From the NCBI RefSeq assembly GCF_000972845.2, contig NC_040017.1, positions 22,653,606 through 22,717,605 of the forward strand: a stretch of DNA of 64,000 bases, given 5' to 3'. This DNA is from Larimichthys crocea (taxonomy: Eukaryota > Chordata > Actinopteri > Sciaenidae). Numbering within the stretch: position 1 is the stretch's first letter; each line of letters begins with the position of its first letter. Of this stretch, positions 48,666 to 63,088 are shown one piece after another. Both the position numbers and the translations under genes were made by a program. The notes below the pieces were generated by a model. That model was not told the origin of the DNA. It searched no databases and saw only the letters and a list, made by a program, of their open reading frames with translations.

Positions 48666-51600
48666 TATCATCAACACAATTACAGAGTCCAATAAATTGC
48701 AACAGTCCTAAACTCAAATCTTTTTTAAAAGAATGATATGAAAGAAAAGAAGAGAAAAGCCCAAACTCATCACATTTCCAAAGCTGGAACTGGAAAATGT
48801 CCATTTTTGCTTGATAAATTACTCAAGAGTGTATCATTTATCAGAATTTACTGTTGATGGTGTAATCAAATTGTCTAAGCAGTACTTTGTTTATAGTGAT
48901 TGATTTGAAGTTGTAACCAGTTTCTTTTAATTATCTAAATGTTTAGCCAATACATTTTTATATTTGTTCAAGCTTTTGAAGTATAGCATTGTTGCTGTGA
49001 TAGATGCAACCACTAGCCAGATAGTTTGAAATAAATCAGAATTTGTTGTCTGTGGGTGCTGATTGGTAAATCATTGTTTCCAAGACTTTAGGGTGACTGT
49101 AACGGGTCAGTACAGGCTGTGCTGGAGCTACGCTAGAGTGTTGGCTGTGAAGCAAAAGTTGTGAGAGATAAAAGTCTGTTGGAGAGGTTTCCTGCCCACA
49201 TCTGGCAAGGAAGGAAGATGGGCTTATAATTCATACTCATGGGACGAGAAATTTCATTAGTACACTTTGTCTGCCAGACTGTCTGCTGCAGGTGAGACAG
49301 ACCTCTCGGCACATCTTCCAAGTTTCTATGAAAGGGTGTCAGTATACTGAAAGGAGAGAGATACAGACAGAGAAAGAAAACAGTTCAGAGTCTCTAGAGG
49401 GACAGTCAGGCTCTGGCAGCTGTGACAAAGCTCCGACTCAGCAGCTGGATCCAGCTGTTGATCCCTCCTCTAACATCTATCCTCTCACTCTGAGGGGCAG
49501 GATCTCCTTCACTCTTCCTGTGTCTTTGTCTCTGTTTGTCTCTCTTTACTCTTATTCCCTTGTCCGTCCAGACTTCTTATCTTTTTCCACTTCCTTTTCC
49601 CACACCGCTGTGTCCCCTCTGTGATCCAGTTACACCTCTTCACTTCCCCCTCGTTTCCCTCTGGAGTGGTGACATGTGGATGGAAGCAGGTGAGAGCAGC
49701 ACATCTGTCTGCCTGGGGACACTCAGGCTTCGCTGGAGTGACGAGAACACACTGCTTTGTCAGACCAGGCCCAGGCTTATCCAATTTGATGATGCAATAA
49801 AGAAATGGGTGTAAATTACCAACAGAGTGAAGTCAGACTGCAGGTGCATGTGCTTTCACGGTCACGTTGTCACAGTATTGCTTTCGGGCTTGGAAGGAGC
49901 ACTTTTGCTTGACCTTCGCAAATAGAGACAATTATTTACTTTGCCTTCCTCCTCCTTTGAGACAACTAAATGGGAAGGGGGGTACACTGAGAGGCTTGCT
50001 GTGACGAGGGCTGCCAGGGCCTTCTGTTCTCACAGCTCGTGGTCCCCCAGCACATGTGCAGTGCAGTTGGCATTGCTAAACAAGCTGGGCATCAGGAAGC
50101 ATCATCTGCTGCCGTGATATTCTTTCTGTTCCAAAGCAAATCTGTGCTAAATCATCCATCCAGTCCCCCTGCTGTCCATAAGAAGCCACCAGACTGGAAA
50201 GCAGACGCTGAGTGACAGCTTGCCAGGTAACAAAAATCAGTAACCAGAAAACTAGATCCTAGAACAAATAGCAACAAATCATTTTTGGTGTGATGAAGTG
50301 CAGGTATTTTAATTTGTACATACTCACCAACATGTTGTATTTTACATTCATGACAAAACTGCCTCTTTCTAGAAAAGCATGCACTATATATACACAACCC
50401 CAAAATATCTTAACCACTAAGCAAATTGTCTCCATATCCAGAACTTGACTGTTACAAAGAATGCATCGCTTTTGTCTGCCAGCAACCTCAGCCCCCCTTT
50501 CGCTCCAGCCTTCTTGCTGTTGCACTGACTGCCAGTTGAAATAACGATTGAGAAGAATGTTACCGAGCCCAGCAAGCTCATGGAAACATCGGAGCATTCA
50601 GTTACAGGGCATGTGGTCATATCATCTTATTTCTGCTCTCAATTAGAGCAACTTTGGTTTGCAATGAGGTCTGATTAGGGCTGCAAAGGTGGCTGAGCGG
50701 AGGCATTAGTCAATACCTCGGCTTCCCATGTGAGAAATAGGTGATAGAGGTAGGAGTTTCAGGAAAGAAGTAGTAAAAGAGAAGGAAACATAAAAAATAC
50801 AAACCAAAGTAAAAAAATTCAAAGCCAAGGCTATCTCTCTGTGTGGTCAGGAAAATGTGAGACCTACACCGACACTGTTACAGCAGGATGTTTTGCAGAT
50901 GCTTGTTAACAGTAACAATGCTATGCAAGTTCTCAGCTCCTGTGCGGATCAAATTAGTGCTTGGGGCTGGGACTGAAACAAAATACATTTTTAGCAATAA
51001 CTGAAATGTGACCAGGCACCATGACCGACAATGCTTGCTCCGATTTGTGTCAATGTTCAGACAGTTCTACAGTTTTTTATTTCGGCAATTTTAGTTCTTG
51101 TATGGCTACTTGTTTTAAGACAAGTTTGTTTCTTACAAGAAAAAAATGTTCTATACAAAAACAGTTGCATTGCAGAAAGTAAACTATTGCAAAGAGTATT
51201 TTGTCATCCATATTAATGATGTGTTGGTTCATGAATTTCATTCGTCAACAACACTCATTTATCAAGCAAAGAACATTTTCAGGAACTCTGGCTCAGTTCA
51301 GTTATGAGTATGTCGCATTTCAGGCCTTGTAAGACAGAAAAAAAGTTAGCGAGAGAGAGAGAACGGGGAAAGAGGTTTGTGGGGTGAGACACTCCACTTT
51401 TACATTGCGGTTACCCAGCGTTGTCTGTCTTGGCTTCAGACAGAGAGGCACCCAGGCCTGCTATAACCAGACTCCCAGTCTGTGTGTGCTGATGCTCCAT
51501 GGTGGTCCTTCCTCACACTGTTGGTTGCATATCTTGAAACCTTCACCACATCTACCAGGAACGCGCCTTGTGTTATAAGGGAGGACATCTGTTACGTCTT

Positions 51601-54044
51601 ATCTGTTGTAAGGTAGTGCATTCACCCTGAGGATTTGTTGCAATAAGGAGACAACTGCTTCGCTTAACACCGACTTCCTCTTAGCACGAGGAGGTGATTT
51701 AAAGATTTTGTGGGGGAACTAATTACCGCAGGGTTTTGTACCTCATCAATAAGGCTAATTTGGTCTTGGTGCTGCAGAGTTTATGTTGAGAGTGGTGTGC
51801 TGCTTATTTTAACCAGCGTGTTGAAAGGCCAAATCTTTGTTTAGATTATTGTGTATAGCCTGTTGCTGTGAGGAGCCCAGAGGCAGCATAGGGAGCAGTG
51901 GGACTCTGCTGTAATTATGCAGAGCTGGTATGCAGGAGTGCAGGGACTCTAAAGCTGTGATGTGGTATCAGAAAATGTGCACAAAAAAACAGGGACCATA
52001 GGGTGTGTGTATGTGCGTGTCTTGATGCAGAAAGGGTTTTTGGGTGGAAGAAATTCGCTAATCAGTGCCCTGGGTTCCTCCCAGATCGCTTCACAGATGC
52101 ATATTGTGAGATCCAAAGCACCAACACAGGAAACTCAGGGAAAATTTATGAAGCAGATACTATTTTGGCTGTCCATTTCCAATCTAAAATGATGCACATC
52201 AGTGCTTTGCACCACCTTTCCATTCCCACATACGTTAAAGTTTGGACATGCAGCCAATCTGATCCAATCAGGCAGAACCATATTGAGTTGCAGCACCTTG
52301 GAATGTGAGGTGAAAAGTACTGACGAAACATTTTTGTGTTTTTACTGCGAGTGGCCTGTGCACTCTGTACAGAGGCCTTCTTTCAGGCTTTCAATCGAAG
52401 CTGATCATCCTCAAAAGGATGTATGAAAAAATACTTTATGGTTAAGTTCCCAGATAAAGTTTGTATTGTCTGCAGCAGCTTCGGCAAAGTCAAGTCACCA
52501 CTCAAAATGTTGCAGACAAGGAGCCGGTCAGTGCAGTAGCCCAGGATAATGGAGAAACAAGTTGTTGATGCTTTCACCAAGCCAATTCATCATCGCCAGG
52601 GCTAAAGACATCCAGACATCTGGTTTCAGAAGCCGTCTCCAGTCAAACCTGGCTGTGTCTTTATTGAGGATCCCTGGAAATGATGCATAATATATTTTAT
52701 CAGATTCCTGATGCAACTACAAAAGCATCAAATCCCAGGTGCATTTCTGTCATGTGCTACAGAAATACTGTATCATCTCCTCTGGACCCATCTGCCCTTC
52801 TTTACAAACTTTACAACCTTTTCAATCACCTGTGCTGCTCTGGTAACAGAACTTTTGGAGGTTTGTTTTTGCGTTTTAGTTGCGGAATGGCTCGAGTCCA
52901 ACCTTACTCTCATGTGGTGGGCGGTACTCACATGTAATCTCACTGAAGAGGACTGTGGGGGTGTACAGATGTGAATGATCTTGGTTTGCAGATCTGTGCA
53001 GATCTTTGGTTTGATGCCTGGAGAGAACTACAGATTCACCTGCTGCCAATTTTTACTATCAACAACTTATTGCTTACAGGACCTGATTAGCCCAGACAGC
53101 GGATATGATGATTAATGTAGCAATTTGCCTTTTGTATGTGAAGTCACGACATGCTGGAATAACACTAGCTTATTCAAAGATCTGCCTTGGACTGCATAGG
53201 CTGACTTTTTAACTCTTAAGTAATTCATGAAAAGTCAACAAATAGCTACTTGATTGGTTTGTTTCCTTTCCTGTGGCCTTTTCACAGCTTTTAGGTACAA
53301 CCACAGTCTTCTGACCTGCTGAACGGGTTTTGCTCAAAGGCACTTTGTTTTAGGCATGGCAGAGAGATACTCAAGTCACATTTTCACTGAGATTTTCCCA
53401 GTCCATCGGGACTGCAAACTGTCACACTTTCAGTCATGGGACTTACTGGTCTAACGTCTTGACAGTCTGTCTCCTGACAGATCGGGCCAACACTGCGAAT
53501 ACAGGACACAGGCAGTTTCATCATCACAAGTGTAACAAAAGCTTTGATTAAAAATAAATACTGTTTTCAACTCAGGGGAAACCATTCAGTGATGTTTCAA
53601 GTTGATTCTGACAACATCTGAAAAGTCTCCTGGGCTCTGTAAAATGGATGTGTGGTCTCCAAAGCTAACAGAATGTTTGATAAGACGGTTGAGATGACGA
53701 GTTTCTTACTCTCTTATTGTGCTGAGGGATAGATAATATCCTCATGAGGACATGCTCATTCCATGGTCATAATTTAATGTAAACCTTGCTACAGTATATG
53801 TAGAATTTTCAAATTGTATTTATTCTTAAGTCATTTGTGGTGCATCTCTAAAATATAGTCCTCTCTGCTGCATTAGAAATGTCACTGATCAGTTTGATAT
53901 GAAATGTCTGACAGGACAAACAAAACATTTAATTTCTACCACTATCTATGTGTGATTTGATTTGATCAAGACATTGTCACAATCCTTTGGCAGTCAGCTT
54001 TTTAATGAATAATAACGTACAGAGCGTATCATGACCATACTGGG

Positions 54045-54046
54045 GA

Positions 54047-54086
<40 letters not shown>

Positions 54087-54088
54087 AA
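54045..54088. repeat. (GAAA)11 microsatellite
   Basis: Eleven perfect GAAA units inside dchs1 intron 2. Confidence 0.92.
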
Positions 54089-57000
54089 TTAGGCCCCTTT
54101 TTCTGGCTTTAATCACCAGTTTCAGTTAGTGCTTCCTCTAGTGTCACCATTCCTCTCATCACCTTCCCTTCCATGTTTTAATTCCATGTACTATTTCTAC
54201 ACTCTAATAAGCTTAGTGCTGTCTATAGATTTTTATTCTCTTATTACCATGAAGTTGAAATAGGTTGTCCCCTCAATATTTAATGAACTGCACCAAAAAT
54301 CTTCTGCTCCTGTAACCTTTCTGCTTGAACAATAGGCCACGTTTTGTCCTTTTTAAGAAACCGCGTTTCCGAAGGTGGAAAAAGGAACAGCTTTTCACTA
54401 CAATTTTTTATGCAGCTCCCTTTTGCTCGGCTTGTATTTCTAAAAGGAGGGCTTTCTTTGGGAGACTCGTCCGAGCCTCTCTCCCTCCCGCAGCTCTGTA
54501 AATGACTTGTAAACAGGGTGTTTAAGTGTGAAGTCACCCTATGCCCTGTTGCTTCCACTCTTTATTCATCACACTAACACACATTCACATAGAAGTATGG
54601 TGAATGTTTTTGCTAAAGAGCTGGGGGGAAGGGCACTACTGCTGTTGTGGGACTTGGCCAAGCTCTGACACACTCTGCAGAGAATAATTTCTGCAGGAGT
54701 GATACAAGAGAGAAAAACACATTTTTCACATCAAGACCAGTTTAAAAATGTAGTTTTTCATTTTATAATAACATTCTAGAAGTGACTGTTTATACCTAAC
54801 TTTTTAGAAATATATCTAATAGCCTGCAGTTGTTTATTATTCATAATGCTTAAGTTTAAGATTGGGGAAAAAGAGTGAACACAAAAATGAGCTGTGACGA
54901 CGCTGAAGGAAAAACTGAGCAGAAGAAGGGACAGTTCTCCTGACCAGCACTCTTTTGAAGAGACTGAAAGAAAGTGGAAAAATGATTGAAACAAATGGGG
55001 AATGCGGAAGGCGGAAGAGTGAGAAAAGAAAGCAGATGCTGAGAGGGAAAAGGAGGCGATTTACCTCATGCAGTGTGCGTGCAAAAGTGGCGTGTAGATG
55101 AAGCTCAAGCGGTGGTTTGTTACCATAGCAATATTGGGAAACAAGGGAGGCGAAACAAGAAACCCCATCGATTTCACGGGAAAATCATTATCCAAAGTGC
55201 CTGTTTTTCCATTGTAATTGCAGTGGACTATTTATGTGCAAGGACAGTCCCTAAAATAAATCGTGCAGAGGTGAATATATGAAATCCCGAGAGCAGAACT
55301 ACTCTGAAGCTCATACAAACACAGTTCCTTTGACTTTCTGATTTTCAAAGGAGGACTGGACTGTTAAGAGTTAAGCTGTCCTTTTTTCCAGAGTTCATCA
55401 CTGTTTCCTTTTGGACTGTCTCACTGTCTCGGCTATCACACAACATTATCAACACATCCTAGAGGTCTGGGGAACATGTAGCAGGGTCTGGGTTTGTTTG
55501 GAGATAGAAACATCATGATCTCTTGGCTAGAGAAGGTACATTTATCCTGGTGTATAAACACAGAGTATAAACTGAGCTATCCGATGAATCTATATTGTAT
55601 ATCGACTGAGGTTTTCATTTGGAGGGGGAATCAGGGGGGTAGCAGAGGACTGAATATGTTTATTCAACATGCTCGCCCTCCTCAAACCCCCCACCCTTGC
55701 ATGTTGTCAGTGGCTGGGCCTCTGCATCTGTCATGCAGGACAGACATGGGGGAGAGTTCACAAGGCTTTCTCTCTCCTCAACTCCAGCTCTGCTCCGACG
55801 TCTTTGTCCAATGCTTTTTGCCTCACTGCAGGGACTTCCCTTCACCCCATCCTTCCCAGCTCTCTTGGGTTCTGATCAGATTGGGGGGCATCCTAATGAA
55901 GTGCCAGCACGATTACACTTGAGTTTGCCCTTCTTTTTCCACTTGGAAGGGAAGTTAGTCTGAAAAACACTTCCCTTCAGAAACAGACTGTTGCTAACGT
56001 TCAGCCTTTATCTACCAGAGTTGAGCCATGTGAAGAAACAAACACAAATGTGTTATCTAAGATTGGACAAAGCCTATGTGGGCACCCAGGACAATATAAA
56101 CACTTAGGGAACTTTCAGATTTTCCTAGACTGATTTTAGTCTCTCTGAGGAAAGAGGATGCATTGGCCAAAAATTCAGAATTTGGTAAAATAGTTTACTT
56201 CTTTCTTGTTAATCTGGTTATTTGGCAAAGTAACACGCAGTGTTTCTTTGGAGCTTTAAAGTTAGTCAGTGAAGCTACCAAATAATATCTGTGTGATGCA
56301 TTTAAAATGAGTGTAAACTATAAAGTTGCTCACTTCTTAGTGAGTAAGTATAGGGGATGAGAGAGATGAATTGTGCAACAGTTTGCATGCCAGTGTGTTC
56401 TTTTCCCAGTCTGGGAAGGTGGGACAAAGCTGCAGGATTTGGCTAGTGTTTGTGCAGTAGGAGAAGGGCGCGTCAAGATGATGCCAAAGCACACAAACTG
56501 AAAAGAGTTTTGGCCTGGACATACAAGAGACAATGCTTCAATCACGGCAGATCCATACTTGGGGAACAGTGGGATCTGAAAGCAATCCATGATTTAATTG
56601 ACCTAATTCTTCCGTGTGTGCTTATGACTGAGTCATAAAATTGGCCTGCTAATGATATTATATGACAGGACAAGTACTTAAAGATGGGAGCTTACTGGGG
56701 GAAATTAGGATATATTGGTCGAGGCAACTTATACACTAAAGCAGTATTGTAGAGAGAAAACAACTAAATAGTCTAAATTCAGTAATGCCTGTAGATGCTG
56801 CCGTGTCTCCTAGTGGCCAGTAGGGGCAGATAGGCTGACCAAGTGCAAGTGAGCTAAATTTTCATTCACCCAGCTCATAACTCAGTTCTCGTGGCTGTTT
56901 TTTAAGTTCTTGGGGACTTAAGCTGATCGGCGGGGAATCCATTGCACTGTCCGCATCCTGGTTTGGCTTGTGCTCTGTCTGAAGGGAAATAAGGAACGAA

Positions 57001-60000
57001 CTCCTTTAGGTCACAGGCCATGATTATGGGAATAAGTATATGAGGAAAGAAGTACTTGTCCCAGTGGATATTTAGTGTAGCTGTGGCAAGTGCTACAGAG
57101 TTGCAAATTCCAGGCCTTTGTAGACCATTTTAACCACTTAGGTCATTTGTTATTTTCTAGAGAGCCTTCTCTCATCTGTAGGAGCAGCGCTACCATTTGG
57201 AGCACGAGTGTTTTGTTGAAATTGCCACTTATTAAAAACCTCAGCTGATTTATTATAAACCATATTGAAGTGGTTCTGTGTTCTCTTAAAGTGAATGAGT
57301 TCATTTCCCATAATCTCCTCTTTGTGTTTGCTTAATAGAGCGATTTGAATAATCTTACCAATATGTTTTCATGTATTACCTTCTTAACTACAGATCTTGC
57401 ACGCTTGCAACGATTTTGGTGACCATTTTCCAAATTATGCTATACTGTTTCAGATTCTTGGCTGTATTTTTTTCCCATTATTCCAAGCAAGCAGTGGTTT
57501 CCATTCATTTCAGTACAGTATGAAAATAAATTGGCAGAGTGAAACTTGTTTAAGTTGTGTAATCCATTGCTCAGTTCAAGAAACCCTCCATAATTCTTTG
57601 TTAATGTCACATTGCTGTTACACAGTAATGAGTTTAAGTGCAGATAGGCTTGAAAACCTCACGCTGTATTACAGTATTAAACTGTTGACTCAGTGGATTA
57701 CACAACTCCATCAAGTTTCAAGATTCTGCTAATAGATTTTCATACAACCAATGGAGGTCTGTAATACAAGGAGAAAATACTTAAAAACTTCTTGAAACGT
57801 GTGCTTTGATGTCAAGTACGTGTGACTAATAAATGGGCTGAAACATTTTCAGTCTTAGATTTTCAAAGAGGTCATAGTATCAAGGCTTAATTTCTTGTTA
57901 AAAAGTCAACTTGTGCTTGAGGACTGCGTTCGCTCATGGACATTTTCTGCTCCTGAGTCACTGTTTATGATTTTGTAGGAGGAGATTTTTTCTCTTTGTG
58001 AGCTCAACAAACAAAGAACTGTGGTAGTTTTGATATGACCCTTCCTTTACTAGTGCGGCTCTTAGTGCTTTGCCTTCTGTGAAGTTCATTATTGGTTTAA
58101 AGTATGTAATAAGCCTCATTAATTCGATCCCAGTGGTGCTCACTCCTCTGCTCAAAGGGTTGAGTGCTGGATTTGGTGTGGTCTCCCCGAGGCTTGGGTG
58201 GTATGGTGAAAGAGATTAATGGCGTGACGTCAGAGTGCTCTGACTGGAAAGAGTGGCATGATATGCTCACATAGCTGTGCTCATGCTGGACAGTAGGTTA
58301 GTTTCCAATCCCTGCTTAAGTTTGGGAATCTTCAGATGTGGGCACTGTAGGAAGCCAGTGGAAATGAACACCGTGGCGGTGGTGTACTCTGTGGATGAGA
58401 GAGAGGAAATTGCTTGCTCATACAGCACCAAACTAATTCAAGGTTTTCAAATCCTTTCCAGGCTTACCAAAGAAGACTTTATTATATAACCCACTACTTT
58501 TGTTTTCTGTTTCTTTGCTCATTAGATAATACAAAAACAAAGAACAGGGGCGAAACAGTGTTTTTCTAAAGCGGAGTGTCAGACTAGATTGATGGATCAA
58601 CCATTTCCCCATATTCATGCTATTCTGTAAAGTAAATTATTCAAATGAATTCAACTCAGCCAGGACAGCTCATAGAATACTTTGTGTGGAATGCCTTTTT
58701 TTTTTGAGATACAGAGCTCATTCAGCTATGGTTGTTAGCAGAGTGATGGGCGATGCTGAGAGGAAAGCAGATTGGTTCTAAATAAATCAAATAATTTCTT
58801 TATCTCTTGCCAAGGACCTTCTGACTTCGACCTTTATTTAAAAAAAAACTTTACCTCAAATGCTTAAACACGCCTTTTAGCCGCGTTTGGGACCTTGCTT
58901 AGTGTGATCATGCTCCCATTTTTCACCCTTATTCAAAACTTACTGCAGTTGCCATTTGTTCTAGTCTAGAGTTCTGGTAACCTGTTCTAATTAGGGTTTT
59001 ATTTACAAGTACCCCAGTATCGTTGTTGCAAAGCTTCTTTTAACTCGGGGCACTAATGTGAAGCGAGGGTCTCTTTAGAAGACTAGTCTAGACCCTTTTC
59101 ACTCTGAGAGTTTACTGTTGCCAGGCTGTTAAAAATGCCGGAGGAGTTGCCACAATGTGCTTGTATAGAATGGCTTATGGCACAAACACGGCACTGTCTG
59201 TGTCTGTAGGGACTGTTGATGTGGGACAGCTGCTTTATGATGGTAAACTCTTTTTCCTGAAAGCTGTGGACCCCCTGCTAACTCGCCAGCATAACCACAT
59301 TGTACGTGAATTGACTCAACATGTTGGATTAGCTGGTTAAATACAGTGATCCTTTCCCTCAAAAGTACAATCCTGACATGTAGGGCATTAGAATACCAAC
59401 AAAGACTGTTCAATCTTTCTCAGGGCTTTCTTTTCTTGTTTATTCTTGGCCCAGTGTGAGGAAGATAGCATCCTGCATGTTAATTATGCTTCTCGGTGCA
59501 ACTCTATGGAAGTGGTTACATGTTGAGATTAAATCAAAGTTTAATGGAGACAAACATGAGAAACTGGACAGTTTTTTGGTTTACAGTGTCTGTTGTTGAC
59601 ATAGATAAATAACATTTCTGCATACGGTTTAAAGCACTTCGAATATATACACTGCATGGATACTGCCAAACCAGTGACAAGGAGCTCTTGCCATCTTGGC
59701 AAGTGGCTGCGCAAAATAAATACAGCAAGACAGAAAGGGGGGAAAAAAAGCAAGTGAATATTGGGATCCAAACCAGAAACCGAGCGGTGTAGGTTTTTTT
59801 CATTTTCCTCTGTCATGCATACTGGCTGAAACACATCTCAACACCATGGAAGAAGAGGACAGTGGTAAAGAGATAGACCGAGAAGGCAAAAGTCGAGAGT
59901 TGAAAAAAAAAAAAGTAAGAGTACGAGAGGTCTGAGTAGGGGAGAAGAAGGAAAAAAAAAGAAAGCGAGAAAATGGAATAAAAATAGGCTCATGATGGAG

Positions 60001-63000
60001 CTGGTGTCTCGATGAGGCAGCCCACTAACCTCAGAGGCGCCACACTCCCTGGCTTATCCCAGCCCAGTAAAAAGGAGGGGCCACACCACAGATCTTTCTG
60101 ACTGCCAAGGCTCCAGCGCCAGGCCGACTCTCTCTCTCTGTCTGGTCGTGGAGGGGCCAGGCATCTAAGACTAAGGCAACAAAGCACAGCTCCCGGCTTT
60201 AGATGACAGGGCAACCCCTCACGTTTCAGAGAGCAATCACCGACCAACTCCCAGCCAGGTGTCACATCAGACCTGCAGGTTTTTTTCTGAGTGCTACTGC
60301 TGGGATGGTTCTGTTGGTTTAGCAAAGTTACTAACTCAGTGTGGGAGCTGGATGCTACTGAGTCAGAAGCCCGACATTTGAACTGCCCAGGCAATATGAC
60401 TGCATGCTGCAGTGTAGGTCACATCAATCACAGCAAGTTGGGGGCCGACGGAGCAGACGTGAACCTGGCAGGAGGTCACTGACCTGTGAGTGAAATTCCA
60501 AAGGTTTACCATCACTTCCTGTCATCCAGTAGAATGGCTGCTGATCATGACGAAATTTATTTTTAATTAACTCTGATCTGCATGATTTGCAATCTACTCC
60601 GTCTTTGTGCAAAATATCAGATCCGTGCGGAGGTGCGGTGTCCATTTATGCTTCAGAGAATCACTTTAAGTAAAATTGCCTCAGTTCTTCATATGAAAAC
60701 AACAGAGACTGATCCATCAGGAAGTCTACACTGTCATCTGGGAAATATTGACAGACGAAGGGAAGAGAACTAGACAGTTCAACATGCTCACTCATCTGGA
60801 GGATATTCTGAGGGAAAATATTTTCATAACTGTTTGAAATTTTACATATTAAGCGGATTAAAGGGGACTGTACACACATATTTTTCTCTCGGTTGGAAAA
60901 AAAAGAACATCTGGATTGTATTAGATGTGTTTTATAAAGACTGTTGTGCTACTTTCGATTTGTCACTTTACAGTCAAAGTAGTGTGCATAAAATATGAAC
61001 AAATAGACGGGGTATTTTATTGTTGTTGATTTTTTTTTTCTTTTTGCACCTCCCACAAGGCAAGTACATACAGTATAATTACATGTTCAAGATCTGAAAC
61101 CTATATTTTTCAAAGCCACAGAGATTTGAAATTTGCTGAATGGTTACATTGCTCAGTTATTCTATACAAGGAATTTGTAAGTTGAGTCCCTCCTTTTGTT
61201 ACTAAAGTACGGAACCAAAGAATAAAGATGAAATGTAAAAGGATTGAAGTTTGTTATGATCTGTTTTTGAAGGGACGTGTTCATTCCTTCAGGTTCAGAT
61301 CTTTTCAGACTGTGTTTGAAGCTCATACAGATTGCCAATAGTGATGTTTTGGGGTGATCATAGTTCATACAGAAGCACTGTTTTTAAAGAGTGCTGAAGA
61401 GATGTGAATAGTAGTTTAAATGTGGTATCTCAAAATGAATTATTGTTTCGTTTGGGAAGGGAATGTATAAGTAGAAGTGGGAAAACCATCCCAAAACATT
61501 TTGTCCACAAAACAAGCCACATGCAAGGGAATGTACAAATTCCACTATCACGCTTTCCCAACACTATTTTTGACTTTCTGCCAAAACAAAAAGATCTTGA
61601 TCTCAATTTTGTGAATGTTTTGTTCTCTTATGAATGTTTTTTTTTGTGAGGCTACAAACTTGTGTATATTACATTTCCTCTCAGGCTTACCCAACAACCA
61701 AGACCAAATGAAAGCCGCAAGATAGTGCTGAAAATCATTTTTGTGAAGCTTAGAGTTAATTTTTGAATTGTCTTTGAAAACGGTCAACCTCAAAATACCT
61801 TCAGTGCCTCAAAATATGTTGCTTTAGGCAAACGGGGAGAAGAAGACCATCCAGTATTCAGTGTTTTTATTCAAAATTCTCATTATTGGACCATTTGGAG
61901 CAAATTATGTTTCTTTTCTGTCAATGTCTCACTGGTGTTTTTTATTTAGTGTGGTCCGTGATAACACTGAGAGTGTAGAGTTATAGCTTTATTCAAAACC
62001 GCCCACTTTGCACTCTGAGACCTTTTCATCTGGTAGCAATCTCCCCGTGAGCAGTTTCAGCCACCAAAAGCCCAATCCATCAGCCACTGTCATGTGCCGC
62101 AATGAAATGTGAATGGGACTGTAAATGCAGAGAGGCATAATGTTCTTTTAAAATGGAAAATACCAGCTTTGTTTAGGTGCGATTGCTTTTTTGGGAGCAC
62201 AGGAAAATAGAAAAATCAATTCAGAAATCCCCCTTATTTGTTTCAAGATGAACAGTGAACATTAAACAAAACAGGTTTTCTCTTTTTAAACTTATTGCCT
62301 GCTCATTACTCTTAAAATAACAGTGGGATTATAGTTAAATGTGTTGATTTAATTCATACACAACAGACTGGTTTTAATTGGTTCCTCTTTCATGTATTAC
62401 GAGACTTGATGCAGAAAATGAACAGCAGATTGCATAAACTCCAATGCAAACAGGGAAAATAGGTACTGTGTGCATGCAATGTAAGTGATTGTTGCCAGAT
62501 TATACGCGCCATATGTATTCCTTTAAGAGAGAAAAGCGTGTTTCCTTTTTTATGAATTCCTCCCAAAGTCATCACATAGTGCAGCCATATTTACCTACTC
62601 CAGCTAACCGGTTCCATACTTTTTCAGTTCAAGTTGTCTTTAGCCAGTGGACAGATGATAGCAGCACAGCAGGTCAAAGAAGGACAAGACAGCCTTCAGC
62701 TATCTCCCACACAAAACAAATCATATCCGCTCAACTTTAAGGAGTAAGACCTGGGATAAAAGGTAATATTAACTGTCTGTCTAAACAGATGAAAAGCATT
62801 TTAAGGGCATGCAGCCTCCTCGCTCCTGCCCCGAGCATCAGGCACACAGTTAACGGTGCAGTGTGTCTCCTCACGAAGGTCAAAGGAGGGCTGCATCATG
62901 GGATTATGGGATGCAGGATGTCTGCCCTTACTAGACTGAGAAAAGGAAATGAGAGGTGTCTACATAAAGCCAGTTAAAATGAGTCAGAAGAAAGCCTCTT

Positions 63001-63069
63001 GTTCCATTCACTCGAGGCTTGAAATGAGATCAAGTTATACCCTGAAAAAGATAATGTACAGAGATTCAG

Positions 63070-63088
63070 GGAGAGAGAGAGAGAGAGA
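63070..63088. repeat. (GA)n microsatellite
   Basis: Short dinucleotide run of about nine units near the window end. Confidence 0.8.

Noticed and set aside
56625..56638. TGACTGAGTCA, an AP-1/Maf-like motif
   Set aside because: A single short motif in more than 20 kb of intron is expected by chance and has no supporting context.
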